Of a DNA stretch of 64,000 nt, positions 1-10,900 are shown one piece after another. The DNA is taken from the NCBI GenBank assembly GCA_963779735.1, contig CAVZZJ010000001.1, forward strand, positions 1 to 64,000, written 5' to 3'. The notes beneath the pieces were generated by a model. It had not been told where the DNA came from, did not search any database, and worked only from the letters and a program-made list of their open reading frames with translations. Origin of the DNA: Bog-473 sp963779735. GTDB lineage: Bacteria > Actinomycetota > Acidimicrobiia > Acidimicrobiales > RAAP-2. How positions within the stretch are numbered: the first letter of the stretch is position 1; every line of letters begins with the position of its first letter. Position numbers and translations under genes: made by a program.

Positions 1-128
1 AGCACGGCGGCGTTCACCTCACCATGATACCAAATCTGGTCCCATTCGAGCCACGGTCGGCCGATCACGCTGCGTCGAGCGGGCAGTATGTGGGCCGTCA
101 TCTCTGACCGATCAAGGAGCGGGAACAC

Positions 129-506
129 GTGGCAGCGCCTTATGCCGACAGTCCGGGTCGATGGAAGACCGTCCTGATGCACGGGGGGCAGGCGGAAATG
201 TCCTGGACGCCCACGCCCGACATGGCGAACCCCTTCGGGAGTGTCCATGGGGGAATCATCGCTACGATCATCGATGAGGTCACCGGGGCGGCCGTCACGT
301 CGTCGATCGAAGCCAGTTCCGCACCGACCGTTTCCATGAACGTCGAGTATCTGCATGCAATCCCGATCGGCGGGACCTACACCGCGGTGGGTGAGATCGT
401 ACGAATGGGCCGAGCCATGGCGATTGCCGACGCGCGCATCCTGAACGAAGAAGGCAAGCTCCTCGCCCGAGGAACCTGCATCTATCAGATTCCCCGTCCG
501 AAGTAG
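129..506 (+). CDS. PaaI-type hotdog-fold thioesterase
   Basis: A 125-residue protein of the PaaI/YbgC hotdog thioesterase superfamily, which hydrolyses acyl-CoA thioesters, often aromatic or medium-chain. The sequence shows the family signature in which a Gly-x-Val-His-Gly-Gly loop (about residues 37-42) is followed by a helix carrying an Asp (IIDEVTG). That loop and helix hold the substrate thioester. Length is normal for a one-domain member. The GTG start at 129 is chosen because AAGGAGCGGG lies just upstream. The gene stands alone and is convergent with recD, with a hairpin between them. The natural substrate cannot be read from the sequence. Confidence 0.85.
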   Translation: MAAPYADSPGRWKTVLMHGGQAEMSWTPTPDMANPFGSVHGGIIATIIDEVTGAAVTSSIEASSAPTVSMNVEYLHAIPIGGTYTAVGEIVRMGRAMAIADARILNEEGKLLARGTCIYQIPRPK

Positions 507-587
507 GGACCCGCAGACTTCCAGACCCTCCACATCGACTCTCCCACATGTGCAGTTTCGGTCTAGGCGACACGTTGGCTTCCGTAA

Positions 588-612
588 CGGGACTTCGGGG
601 TGGAAAGTCCCG
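588..612. terminator. Perfect 8-bp stem-loop between convergent genes
   Basis: CGGGACTT (588-595) pairs perfectly with AAGTCCCG (605-612) around a 9-nt loop. It lies between the 3' ends of the thioesterase and recD, so a bidirectional terminator is the natural reading. No T tract follows on either strand, which is common in high-GC actinobacteria but weakens the call. The rest of 507-683 shows no gene. Confidence 0.4.
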
Positions 613-683
613 GGGACCTCGACCGCTGGCATACGGCCGGAGTCCGCGATGCCCGGTGGTCGTGTGGGTCTGGCCAAGTTCGT

Positions 684-2627
684 CTACAACTTGGAGGAGG
701 TGGGGTCGCGGTGCACCCGACCCCCCAGTTCCCCTGGCTCATTCCACAGCCGTTGACGTAGACCCGAGGATCGAGATATCGGCCTGGAGACCGCCGTCCG
801 GATCGCGGCCTCTGTGCCGGCCAGGATCACCTGGTTTTGGCCACGCGATACTGCGGTGTACAGCAGTTCCCTTGTGAGAACCCGTGAGTCCGGCCCGGGC
901 AGTAGGACGGCGACCGTGTGGAACTGAGAGCCTTGAGCCTTGTGGATGGTCATGGCGTACACGGTGTCGATCGCCGCGAGGCGTGAGGGGCTGATCTCCA
1001 GGATTTCGCCGTCGCGCTCGAATGCGGCGACGGTACGGAGCTCGGGACCAGCGACCACCACTCCGGTGTCCCCGTTGTAGAGCCGGAGGCTGTAGTCGTT
1101 CGCCGTCACGAGAAGCGGTCTGCCGACGTACCACTTCCCCTCGGCGCCGAAGCCCTCGATCTCCGACTTCAGCCAACCCTCGACCTTCGCCATCCAGGTT
1201 GTCGCTCCTTCGGGACCCCGGCGGTGGGCACACAACACCCGAAAAGACGACAACGCTGCGAGGGCCTCGCTCGCTCCGCCGGCGCGCCCTGCCTCCAGGA
1301 CACGACGGGCCGCCGCCACCGCTGCCGTTCGCACCTCGCCGATGGTGTCTGGAGCGGCCGCTATGTCGACCGGGAGCCAGCGCACATCGTCCCGACCTTC
1401 TCCGAGCACGCGCATGGTGGAATCGGCATCGCCCTGCCGGATGGCCTCAGCCAACAGGGCGATCGCACCGCCGAATCGATGGACCCGCCGAAGGACGACA
1501 ATCCCGTCGCCGATCGGGGTCTCGCCCGGCGGCTCCGTCGCCGGAACCGACTGGCCGGTGACTTCGGCGAGCGAGCGCTGCGCCGATTCCCGGATGTGCA
1601 GGGCCTGGGTGGCAGGCCCAACGAGGTCGCCGAGCACCGCACCAGCCTCCACCGAGGCCAGCTGCTCGGGATCACCGACGAGGATCAGGCGGCCGTCCGG
1701 GCGCATAGCCTCGACCAGGCTGGCCATGAGCGAGAGCGACACCATGGAGGTCTCGTCGACGATGACCACGTCGTGTGCGAGCCGGTTGAGCCGGTGGTGA
1801 CGGAACCGGGTGTGATTCGGGCTCCAGCCCAGCAATCGGTGCAGCGTCTGGCCTCGGAGTTCGAAGAGCCGATCCCGTTGCCCCTCTGAGATCGGGAGGC
1901 GTGCCCCCTCTTCTTTGACCGCCTCCTCCAGTCGGGCGGCCGCCTTGCCGGTGGGGGCGGCCAGGGCGATCAGGGGCGGGCGGCGCCCGGCGGCGGACGC
2001 CTGCTCGTCCAGGAGCACCAGGACGCGAGCAACCGTCGTCGTCTTGCCCGTTCCGGGACCACCGGCGATGACCGAAACGCCCCGCAGGACGGCGGACGCG
2101 GCGGCGAGGCGCTGGAGATCCGGGTCCTCCTCCCCAGAAAACAGGGCGTCGAGGCCGCGCCGCAGGACCGCCATGTCCACGCCGTCGACCTGCCGGTCCG
2201 CCCGGGCGAGCAGATCGGCCGCCACCCTGCACTCCGCCGACCAGTACCGGTCCAGGTACAGGCGGGTGCCCTCCAGCCGCAACGGGCGATCCTCGCCCAC
2301 CAGCGGGCTGATGCGCAGCCGGTCGAGCCACTCCTCGGCGCCGGGCCATGGCAGGGCATTTAGGTCGACCTGATCTTCGGTCTCGGTGCTTGCGGTTGAA
2401 CGGATCGTGGTGAGATCCACGCAGACGTGCCCCAGGCGTGGACAGCGCACCGCCAGGGCGGCGGCGAGCAACACCGCGTCGTCGTCGGTCCCCGTGAGCG
2501 CTCCGAGACGCAGCGCGACGTGCACGTCCGCCGCGCGGAGCACGCCCGCCTCGTTGAACGTCCGCAGCACACCCCCCGCTCGATGGGCCAGCCCGACGTC
2601 GTAGGGATCGAGCGCCGGAGGGCTCAT
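684..2627 (-). CDS. recD: RecD, exodeoxyribonuclease V alpha subunit
   Basis: RecD is the fast 5'-3' superfamily-1 helicase subunit of the RecBCD nuclease-helicase that processes double-strand breaks. Visible motifs are Walker A (GGPGTGKTTT, about residues 185-200), the DETSM Walker B, the GDPEQLASVEAGAVLGDL motif III block, and near the C-terminus the helicase VI region HKAQGSQ followed by LLYTAVSRG. At about 647 residues the length is typical. ATG at 2627 is chosen over the longer open frame because it forms an ATGA overlap with the recB stop at 2624-2626, indicating translational coupling. It is the last gene of recC-recB-recD. Confidence 0.93.
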   Translation of the reverse strand: MSPPALDPYDVGLAHRAGGVLRTFNEAGVLRAADVHVALRLGALTGTDDDAVLLAAALAVRCPRLGHVCVDLTTIRSTASTETEDQVDLNALPWPGAEEWLDRLRISPLVGEDRPLRLEGTRLYLDRYWSAECRVAADLLARADRQVDGVDMAVLRRGLDALFSGEEDPDLQRLAAASAVLRGVSVIAGGPGTGKTTTVARVLVLLDEQASAAGRRPPLIALAAPTGKAAARLEEAVKEEGARLPISEGQRDRLFELRGQTLHRLLGWSPNHTRFRHHRLNRLAHDVVIVDETSMVSLSLMASLVEAMRPDGRLILVGDPEQLASVEAGAVLGDLVGPATQALHIRESAQRSLAEVTGQSVPATEPPGETPIGDGIVVLRRVHRFGGAIALLAEAIRQGDADSTMRVLGEGRDDVRWLPVDIAAAPDTIGEVRTAAVAAARRVLEAGRAGGASEALAALSSFRVLCAHRRGPEGATTWMAKVEGWLKSEIEGFGAEGKWYVGRPLLVTANDYSLRLYNGDTGVVVAGPELRTVAAFERDGEILEISPSRLAAIDTVYAMTIHKAQGSQFHTVAVLLPGPDSRVLTRELLYTAVSRGQNQVILAGTEAAIRTAVSRPISRSSGLRQRLWNEPGELGGRVHRDPTSSKL

Positions 2628-5600
2628 CTGTCTCCACCCCGCTCGAAGAGGTCGCTGAGCGATTCGACCAGCCCAGGCGGCGGTCGCCACCCCCACACCC
2701 CGCACGGCTGAGTTCCGACCTTCGGGAACTGGGGGCTGCTCATGCCCCGCACGAACAGGTAGAGGACGCCGGCGAACTGGTGCGTCGCGTCATAGGCCGG
2801 GAGCCGCCACCGCAGGTAGCGGTGCAGCGCGACCGAGTACAGGAGGGCCTGGAGGGGATAGTGGGCCCGGTACATCTCAGCGGTCAAGGCGGAGGGACGA
2901 TAGTGCCAGGCATTGGCCGCCGTCCCGGGTGCGCCGCCGAGCCAGTTGGTCTTGTAGTCGACGACGGCGAAGCGTTCACCCGGGAGCCGCAGCACCAGGT
3001 CGAGACTGCCCGTGAGGTAGCCCCGGAGGGTCCGGTCGAGCGAGGGGTCGGCGAGGCGGTCGGCGTACGGGGCGAGGACGTCGTCGGCACCGAGGTGGGC
3101 CCGGAGCACATCGGCGACGTCGGACACGGACAGATCGCCCGAGGGTGCGTCGCCACCGACAAGCGGCAGTTCGAAGCCGATCTCGTCGAGCCGGTCACCC
3201 GGACCGAACTCGCTGAGCGCCATGTCGTCGACGAGCGGACCGAGCGGGGTCTCGATCGCCGTTGCCAGCCCGGAGACCCAGGCGTCAAGGTCTCCCAGGT
3301 CGATCCGGCGCCAGGCCAACTCCGATTCGATCCGACTACGGAGCTCTTTCTCCGGCGATACGGCGGCGAAGTCGGTGCTTTCCAGCACCCGGTGGATGAA
3401 CGTACCGATGTGCACGCCGCCGGGCAGGTTGGCCAACGGCAACGGGACGTCACGCAACCTCTCGGCCCCCTCCCCGGCGCCGGCTTCGGTCACAAACGCG
3501 GCGTCGGCTACGGCTTCGTCGTCGAGTACGTCCTCCTCGGGCTCGCTGCCCACCCGGGCGACGTGGGACCCGGCGGTGATGCCGCTGTACGAAGTGCGCC
3601 GCCACTGTTCATCGAGGGTTCGCTCGAATACCCCGGCCGCCAGCGCCGGGGTGTCACGAGCCGGACCATTCCACACGGACGCGACTCCGGGCGAGACGCG
3701 CTCGACGCTGACCTGACCGTGCGAGGCAACGGCGATCTCTTCGAATCGTGCGATCGCCTCGGCGTCAGAGGGTGGGGGCGACCCCGCCGCGGCCACCACG
3801 CCGTCCTCATCCCGATCGAACAGCAGGCGCGACAGTGGTGAGTCACTTCCCGGCCACGTCCCGGCCCACCACACCACGGCCTGATGGCGTGCCCTGGTGA
3901 GGGCCACGTAAAGGAGTCGGACGTCCTCACCCCGTTGCTCGTTCAGGTCCAGGTCACAATGGATGTCGAACGCCGGGCTCTCTGGTCCACCCACGTCGAT
4001 GGTGCGGGCATTGTGGTTACCCGGGTCGTGAAACACGGGAATCTCGTGGCTTGGGGCTGTACACGTCCCACAGATAGGGGCAGAAGACGATCGGGAACTC
4101 CAGGCCCTTGCTGCGATGGACGGTGAGCACCTGGACGGCCTCGGCGTCTGACTCGAGGCGGCGGCTACGGTCCTCGTCGTCCCCGTCTTCGCCCGCCTCG
4201 TTGATCCGACGGCGGAGCCACGCTGTCATCGCCGTCGCCCCGAGGTCCTCCGCCTTCGCCTCGGCATGGAGGAGTTGACCCACGTGGTGCAGATCGGTCA
4301 GGAGCCGCTCGCCCGAGGTCCGGCTGAGCACACGGGCCGGGAGCCGGCGGGTGGCGCTCACATGCTCCAAGAGAGCGGCCACCCCACGATGACGAAGGAT
4401 CGCCGCCCATCGGTGCAGCAACCAATGCAGGTCCTCCCATTCGGCTGCACCGGCCGTGGCGACCCCCTCGGGAATCCAGCCGATGAAGGCGGTCAGTGCC
4501 GCCGAGGCCGCCCTGTCCCGCGCCGTCGGTCGCTCCAGCGCATCGAGCAGGCGCAGCCACTCGGCGGCAGATGCCGTGCTGAACACGCTGCCCGAGCCGT
4601 TGGTCACCGCCGGAACGCCGGCGGCTCGTAAGGTGTCGCAGACTCCCAGCGCCTGGCTGTTGGTGCGTACCAGCACGGCCACGTCACCCGGGCCCACCTT
4701 CTTAGAGGATCCGTCGGGCTGCCACACCTCTGCGCCGGAGTCGAGAAGCGTCACCATCTCGGTGGCGAGATCGCGATTCACCAGTGTCCGCGTGGGAGGG
4801 AGCTTGGCGTATCCCTTCGCCGTCAACCCGACGTCGTCGCGGTCTACGACCCGGATGCGCAGCGGCGCCCCCGGTGCGCCGATCAGCCGGGACTCTGCGT
4901 TGGGGGGCGCCGCGACGACCGTGCGGTAGCCGATCCCCGAATGGCCGAGCTGGGCGCCCGAGAACAGCGCGTCATAGGCGTCGATGAGCCCCTGATCGCT
5001 GCGCCAGTTGGTGCCCAGCGTGGCCCTGACCGACGCTTCCCCCGCGGCACCGAGGTAGGAGAAGACATCGGCACCGCGGAAGGCGTAGATGGCCTGTTTC
5101 GGATCACCGATGAGCACCAGGGTCGAGCCATCGGATCCAAAAGCCCGGCGCATGATGTCCCACTGGACCAGGTCCGTGTCCTGGAACTCGTCGACCAGGG
5201 CGACATCGAAACGAGCCCGCAGCCACCGGGCGATGGCCGGGCCCCGATCGGCGTCCGCCAGCGCGTGATCGAGCCGGGTCAGCAGGTCGTCGAAGGTCAT
5301 CAGCCCGGCGTCACGGGTGCGTCTGTCGATCTCGTCGCGGATCGCCCGGGCCAGGCGCCCCCGCATGGCGGCGGTGGAGTTCTGGCGGCTGAAGTGAGGG
5401 AGGATCGCAGCCGACGGGTTGGCCAGCACGGCCCGGCCGATCTCGACAGCCACCGCCCGGTTGAAAGGGGGCGGCTCGTCATGGGACCAGAACCGCCGGA
5501 CGTAGAGATCGTCGACGACCTCGTCGAGCAGATCCCGGACGTCGTCGACGAAGGTGACGTCGCGCTCGACCTCCCCGGCCACGCCGAGCCCGACCAGCAC

Positions 5601-6047
5601 GTGGAGACAGAAGCCGTGCGTCGTCTCTATGGTGGCGGCATCGAAGTCGGTGACCGCCTTCGCCAATCGGTCGCGGCGTTGTTCGATCTCGCCTCGGGGG
5701 GCGTCGGCCAGCACACGCAGAACCTCGTCGGCCGGGTCGACGGTAACCCCGCCGAGTATGTCCGACAGGTGGTCGGCGACCTTGACGAGACGGTCCCGGA
5801 CCCGCTCTCGCAGCTCCCCAGTGGCCATGCGGGTGAAGGTGATGACGAGGAGCCGATCGAGCGGCGTTCCCTCGGCGACATAGCGGGCCACGAGGGCGGC
5901 GATGGCGAACGTCTTCCCGGTGCCGGCGCTGGCTTCGAGGAGCGTGACTCCGCTCGGGAGTGGGCCGGCGAGATCGAAGGGCACGAAGTCTGCCGGGCCC
6001 TGGACCGCTCCGGCGCCCCTCGCGCTCGGTTGCCGCGTCGGGGTCAT
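2624..6047 (-). CDS. recB: RecB, exodeoxyribonuclease V beta subunit, split by a frameshift
   Basis: RecB is the 3'-5' helicase and nuclease subunit of RecBCD. The N-terminal segment (6047 to 4017) carries Walker A EASAGTGKT, DEFQDTD, GDPKQAIYAFRG, TNWRS and VHRSKGLEFPIVF. The C-terminal segment (about 4036 to 2624) carries LLYVALTRAR and the RecB-family nuclease residues in GSLDLVL...VVDYKTNW. The segments are in different frames. The switch lies at about 4040-4056, between YLWDVYSPKP and EIPVFHDP, and needs one extra base or two missing ones in a C-rich stretch. Every motif survives, so I treat this as one gene with a probable sequencing frameshift. ATG at 6047 overlaps the recC stop (ATGA). 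Confidence 0.88.
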
Positions 6048-9000
6048 TGATCGGTCACCTTCTCGTAGGAGAGGAGCCCGCTCCACAGGCGGCGGGCGTA
6101 GCGCCCGAACCGGGTCTCCTCGCCCGTGTCCCATCCCTCTCCGCTCTCGTCCGGCCGGGGGAGCTCCTCGAGCAGTCGTTCGAAGGGAACGACACCACCG
6201 AGCACCTCCTTGTGCTCGGGGTCGGCGTCCTCCTTGGGGGAGTTCCACTCAGACGTCCACTGCTTGGTGGCGAGTCCGACGCGCCCGGTCACCGAGCCCT
6301 TGGCCCAGGCCGCCGTCGTCTTGCAGTAGATCGGTACCGGCTCGCGCATTCCCCGGCGATACAGATCGACGAGCTCCCCGAGGTAGCGGGTGGCCGTTTG
6401 CTGCCGCACCGCCGCGTCGGCGCCCAGGACATCGATGTGGGCGAGACTGACGTCGGTCCGGGGAGGGCCGTCATTCCGGAGGCGACCGACCGTCATGGCC
6501 GTGAAGGACCGATCGGGGTGCCCGACGCTCAAAGCCAGAAGGCGTAGCCATGCCTGCAGACGCTGGTGGGGACCCAGTCTCGAGAAGCTCACCGCGTGGA
6601 TGACATCGCCCCGGACCTGCGGCACGGTGCCCACGATGCGTGTCCCGTCGTCAAGGGTGATGTTGACGTCCATCGACACTGGCTCGACGTCGTTTTGGGC
6701 CGCAGCGACGACGGCCTGCACCTCGGGAACCACTCGGTCGAAGATCCGCTCGGCAAGTGCACCCGGGGGCACCACGCCCCGAGTCCGTTCGGCGGCCACG
6801 CAGGCCTCGAGTGGGGCGCCGGCCATGCGTGCCGTCAACAGACGGTCCCCGAGAGCCCATCGCTCCAAGGCGTCCAACTCCACCGGCAGGGCATCGTCCA
6901 CGTCGGCCACGTCCAGGCCCAGCCTGATGCCGAGGCGTTGGCGGAGGAAGGCACGGACCGGATGGCGCAGGAAGCGGTCGAGGTCGTCCATCTCGACCAC
7001 GGCGGTGTCGATATCGGGGAGAGGGCCGGGCAGATATGGGCCCGGTGGCTGGCGCGGGCTCACTGAGGCCTTGGCTCCCTCGAGGTTCACGGGGTCAAAG
7101 CCCCATGGGCGTCCCGGGACGAGTTCGCCAACCGTGTAGTTGCGGGCGTCGAAGGGTTGGAGCGGGTGCTGCACGACGATATGCCCCCTGACGGGTGATC
7201 CGTCCCCGGTTCGAACAGTGCGCTCGACGACGTCGAGCAGCTCGCCGACGGGCACGGCCGGTGGGCGTTCGACGTTGGTCCGTTCGTCCCGCCCGGTATA
7301 GGTGATCAACAGGGTGTCGGTGGCGGCCAGGAGGGCGTCGAGCAGGAGTTGGCGGTCCTCGCTGCGCGGATCACGATCGCCCACGTGGGGGTCGGCGAGG
7401 GTGAGGTCGTCGCCGTCACGTTCGCTCACCCGGGGGAACGCGCCGTCGTCGAGACCGAGCAGGCACACCACCCGGTGGGGCACCGAGCGCATGGGCACGA
7501 GCGTGCAGACGGTGAGATGCCCCGTGCGGAAGTTGGCTCGGGTAGGCCGACCCTTGAGGCGGTCAGACAGCAGCGACACGACGTCGCTGGGTTCGAGTAC
7601 CACGCCGGTGACGGTGTCGTCGGTGGTGGCCTCACCGATCAGGTCGTCGAGCAGGCGCTGGAGCTCCTCCCGCTGCCAGGCGTCGCTCTCGGAGGTCGAA
7701 GTGAGGGAGTCGGCGGCCTGGGCGATGGAGTCGGCCCAGGCATCGACGGTCTTGGGCTCACCCAGTGCGGTGACTGCCTGGTCCAGGCGGTCCACCAATT
7801 CGGCGAAGCGCCCTACGAGCTCGATGTCCCCGCTGTCGACGTCGTCAAGGGGGAGCACGCCACCGACCAGGCGCTGGCGCTCTTCGGCCATGGTCACGCC
7901 GAGCAGGGCGCGGTCCAACCCCGTCCGCCAGGTATTGGCCTCCAGGCTCCCGAGTTTGTAGGGCGTTCGACGCTCCGCATCGAAACCCCACCGCACGCCC
8001 GACGCCACCACCCACTCGCCGAGACGGGCAAGGTCGTCGTCGTCCAGGCCGAAACGGCAGCGGACCGGGTCGCGGCCTGCCAGGTCGAGAACCTGGGGGG
8101 CGGTCACCCGCTCCGTCACCAACTCGAGCAGGCGGGCGATGACGCTGAGGGTGGGGTTCGTCTGACGCAGAGAACGATCGGCGAGCCGCACCGACAGGTC
8201 GGGAAGAGTTGGCACACTCTCCTCGCCGTCGACGGGTTCGGCGACGCCGAACGTGGCGACGATGAACGGTGCGTAGGTCTCAATATCGGGACACATGACG
8301 AGAATGTCCCGGGGCTCGAGGTCGGGATCGTCCTCGAGTAGGTGCAGCACCGCGTCACGCAGGACCTCGACCTGCCGCGCCCGACCGTGACACGCGTGGA
8401 CCTGGATACTGCGGTCGTCCGGATGGAGGATGGGACGGGCGTCCTCTTGGGGGTGATGGGTCGAACCTGGTGGCAACCGGTCGTCTCGGATGTCCTTTTG
8501 GATCCTTCGTAGCAGAGTAGTTGTTCCCTCAGCGGCGGGACGGTAGTCGTCAATTACCTCGTCACCGGCGGCGGCGAGTACCAACTGCATCTCCCGGGCG
8601 TCGCGGCCCCACGAACCCAGCAAGGGGTTTGTGGTCATTTTGGTGCTGGGATCATCCGCCCGCCGCAGACCCCGCGGCGGGCGGTGGTCCGCCAGTCTCT
8701 CCCAGAGGACAGGCGACGGGTGCAACAGGAAGAGGTGGACGTCCCGTCGATGGGCCAGTGCCACCAACACGTCGAGGTAGCTGGCGGGCAGGCGGGTCAT
8801 CCCGAACAGGGAGAACCGCTGGGGAAGGTCGGCTAGTGCGGCATCCTCGCGCAGGGCTCGGCGGGCATCGGTCAGGCGTTCGGCCGGGCTGGGTATCCCG
8901 ATCTGCTCTCGAAGCCGGCGCCACAGATCCGCCTGCCAACGTTCTTCGGGCGTCATGGCCTCGGCGCCACCAGCAGCCCACGACCGCAGCATCTCCGGCC

Positions 9001-9451
9001 GGTGAACGCCGTAACGGTCGTAGAGGTCGGCGATGTGACGGACGGTGGCGAACCGGCGCAGCGCCCCATCCGGGCCGGCATTCCGGAGGTGGCCCGCCAG
9101 GGCGGCCAGCCAGGGCTCTTCGAGGTGGGCGTCCACCACTTCGAGCAGGGGCCAAACCGCCCGTTCCGGGCGCCAAGGGTCGGTTGCGGGATCGATACCC
9201 GAGGCCGATGACAGTGCGTCGCCAATCAAGGTCCCGGGGAAGGGGAAGCTGACATTCGCGCAGACGCCGTCGGTTCCCCCCGGCCTGGTCCCCAACCGCC
9301 GGGATACCCGTTGGGCCAGCCACCGCTCGACGCCCCGCGAGGGGACGGCGACGATCTCGGCTTGCATCACATCAGTGAGGGGTTCTCGCAATAGCTCACC
9401 CAGCCCGTCGACCAACGCGTCGGCCCGCTCAGACCTATGGATGTACAGCAC
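6044..9451 (-). CDS. recC: RecC, exodeoxyribonuclease V gamma subunit
   Basis: RecC, 1135 residues, is the scaffold and Chi-recognition subunit of RecBCD; it has a helicase-like fold without ATPase motifs. The N-terminus (LYIHRSERADALVDGLGELL, then VPSRGVERWLAQRVSRRLGT) and the GRARQVEVLRDAVLHLLEDDPDLEPRDILVMCPDIE segment are characteristic. Length matches the family. The start is a GTG at 9451 without a strong ribosome-binding site. It is the promoter-proximal gene of the operon, and its stop overlaps the recB start. RecBCD of this type is scattered in actinobacteria, many of which use AdnAB instead. Confidence 0.92.
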   Translation of the reverse strand: MLYIHRSERADALVDGLGELLREPLTDVMQAEIVAVPSRGVERWLAQRVSRRLGTRPGGTDGVCANVSFPFPGTLIGDALSSASGIDPATDPWRPERAVWPLLEVVDAHLEEPWLAALAGHLRNAGPDGALRRFATVRHIADLYDRYGVHRPEMLRSWAAGGAEAMTPEERWQADLWRRLREQIGIPSPAERLTDARRALREDAALADLPQRFSLFGMTRLPASYLDVLVALAHRRDVHLFLLHPSPVLWERLADHRPPRGLRRADDPSTKMTTNPLLGSWGRDAREMQLVLAAAGDEVIDDYRPAAEGTTTLLRRIQKDIRDDRLPPGSTHHPQEDARPILHPDDRSIQVHACHGRARQVEVLRDAVLHLLEDDPDLEPRDILVMCPDIETYAPFIVATFGVAEPVDGEESVPTLPDLSVRLADRSLRQTNPTLSVIARLLELVTERVTAPQVLDLAGRDPVRCRFGLDDDDLARLGEWVVASGVRWGFDAERRTPYKLGSLEANTWRTGLDRALLGVTMAEERQRLVGGVLPLDDVDSGDIELVGRFAELVDRLDQAVTALGEPKTVDAWADSIAQAADSLTSTSESDAWQREELQRLLDDLIGEATTDDTVTGVVLEPSDVVSLLSDRLKGRPTRANFRTGHLTVCTLVPMRSVPHRVVCLLGLDDGAFPRVSERDGDDLTLADPHVGDRDPRSEDRQLLLDALLAATDTLLITYTGRDERTNVERPPAVPVGELLDVVERTVRTGDGSPVRGHIVVQHPLQPFDARNYTVGELVPGRPWGFDPVNLEGAKASVSPRQPPGPYLPGPLPDIDTAVVEMDDLDRFLRHPVRAFLRQRLGIRLGLDVADVDDALPVELDALERWALGDRLLTARMAGAPLEACVAAERTRGVVPPGALAERIFDRVVPEVQAVVAAAQNDVEPVSMDVNITLDDGTRIVGTVPQVRGDVIHAVSFSRLGPHQRLQAWLRLLALSVGHPDRSFTAMTVGRLRNDGPPRTDVSLAHIDVLGADAAVRQQTATRYLGELVDLYRRGMREPVPIYCKTTAAWAKGSVTGRVGLATKQWTSEWNSPKEDADPEHKEVLGGVVPFERLLEELPRPDESGEGWDTGEETRFGRYARRLWSGLLSYEKVTDQ

Positions 9452-9583
9452 ACCCCGAACCTAGGGGCTCTGAGTCCACCTGGCTAACCACGCCTCTGGA
9501 GTTTCCTCTGCGTCATAGGTATCGCTCGCGCAACCATATGGTCATGTGGCGGAAATCGTCTCACGCGGCGAGCGCTCGTTCGA

Positions 9584-10255
9584 TCAGTGCTTGAGGTGGA
9601 GTGCCGGCCAGGCGTAGCGCATGACGTGCGCTTTGGTTCCGGCCCGATCAACCCCGCCGTTATCGGCCGCGTCCATGCTGGCGATCACGAGACTGTGGAT
9701 GCTGTAGGCGTCGGCCTCGGGTCTGGGCGAGCGCAGGACGCCTGCGTCATGTCCCTCGCGAAGCGCCTCGACGAGTGGCCGGCAAGCGATCTCACGCATC
9801 CGGGCCATCATCTCGGCGCTCGGACCCGACGCGCGGGCCGCCGCCGCCGCCAACATGGCGGCTCGTCTCGCACGCCGTGGCTCGTAGAACACGTCAAGGA
9901 AGCGTTCGAGCCAGGCCTCAACCGCAGAGACAGGATCATCTGCAGCGGCCACCACGCGTCCGAGGGCTTGGCCGACCGACTCCGCCTCATCCAAGAGGAA
10001 GGTCTCGAGCAAGGCTTCTTTCGAGTCGTAGTGCCGATAGAAGGCACGGGTGGAGAGCCCGGCCTCCGCCAAGACGTCGCCGACCGACATCTCGGAGTAG
10101 TCATTGCGTTCCATCACCCGGATGGCTGCCTCAATCAGGCGCCGACGTTCCGTGCGGTCGTCGAACTTGCGGGGTCGGCCGACTACTGGTGCCGCTTCAA
10201 TCGCCTTGGGCGAGCTACTCCTCTTGTGCGCCATCGTACGAGTTTCGAGGTCCAC
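9584..10255 (-). CDS. TetR-family transcriptional regulator
   Basis: A 223-residue TetR-type repressor. The N-terminal helix-turn-helix spans about residues 35-75 (LIEAAIRVMERNDYSEMSV, DVLAEAGLSTRAFYRHYDSKEALLETFL), and the GRPRKFDDRTERRR run before it is typical. The C-terminal ligand domain carries no recognisable specificity. Either Met1 or Met8 (10234) could be the start. Its 5' end overlaps the 3' end of the truncated phosphoesterase by about 40 bp on the same strand. The target genes are not evident. Confidence 0.85.
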   Translation of the reverse strand: MDLETRTMAHKRSSSPKAIEAAPVVGRPRKFDDRTERRRLIEAAIRVMERNDYSEMSVGDVLAEAGLSTRAFYRHYDSKEALLETFLLDEAESVGQALGRVVAAADDPVSAVEAWLERFLDVFYEPRRARRAAMLAAAAARASGPSAEMMARMREIACRPLVEALREGHDAGVLRSPRPEADAYSIHSLVIASMDAADNGGVDRAGTKAHVMRYAWPALHLKH

Positions 10256-10847
10256 ACTCGAGGTCTTTCATGACAGGCTGGGATGCGCGCGCCTCGGGGA
10301 TCCGTACGATCTCGACCTCGTCGGAGGAGAGATCGACCACCGCGTACGAGACGACGGGACCCGTCCCTCGATCGCGTAATTCTCCGAGCGAACCCGGATT
10401 GTTGATGAGCATCCGGCCCACTCTCTTCACCATCGGAACGTGCGTATGGCCGGTGATCAGTATGTCCGTGCCGAGCTCCTCGCAACGGTTCCATTCGGGG
10501 TCGTGCTCACCAAGGTGGCGGTCGTAAGGGGGCCACGGGCTGGCATGGACCATGGTGATGGACCTTGCGCCCATGCGACGATGGATCCGGGTGGGGCGCT
10601 CGGCAACGAATTGGAGGTCACCTGGGGCCACTCCGGGGGCCGATCTGGCTCGTTCCCCATCAGGACCGAGGAGGACCATCTCATGGTTGCCGACGACGTA
10701 GGGGAACCCGCCGCGCCGGATCATGGAGAGGAGGATACTCATCGGCGGACCATTCAGGACCTGTTGGACAAGGCCGTCGTTCTGTCCTAGCTTTTTGGAA
10801 AGCACTTTTCTTATTACCGAGAGCGTGGGAGTGACTCGTGTCGGCAC
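10215..10847 (-). pseudogene. Metallophosphoesterase, 5'-truncated
   Basis: This has the C-terminal four-fifths of a YfcE/MJ0936-type calcineurin-like phosphoesterase. The GNHE motif (PYVVGNHEM), a His in MVHASPW and the metal-binding GHTHVPM motif are present, as is the terminal NPGSLGELRD block. The N-terminal metal ligands of the family (the D-x-H strand and the GD motif) are absent. The first 35 residues of the open frame look like non-coding sequence, so translation may begin at Met36 (10742). Without those ligands the di-metal centre cannot form. I infer a remnant cut at about 10.75-10.85 kb, next to an AT-richer patch before the SDR gene. Confidence 0.6.
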
Positions 10848-10900
10848 CCAGCCGATATAGGGGAGCGCTCGTTCGGGCGGCTCGTCAAGGAAAGGACGGC

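Noticed and set aside
4051..4060. Programmed frameshifting in recB
   Set aside because: No slippery heptamer with downstream structure is evident, and similar shifts occur in five unrelated genes, which favours sequence error.
9533..9542. Palindrome ACCATATGGT between recC and the TetR gene
   Set aside because: Only 10 bp, without a matching site elsewhere or symmetric flanks; not enough to call an operator.
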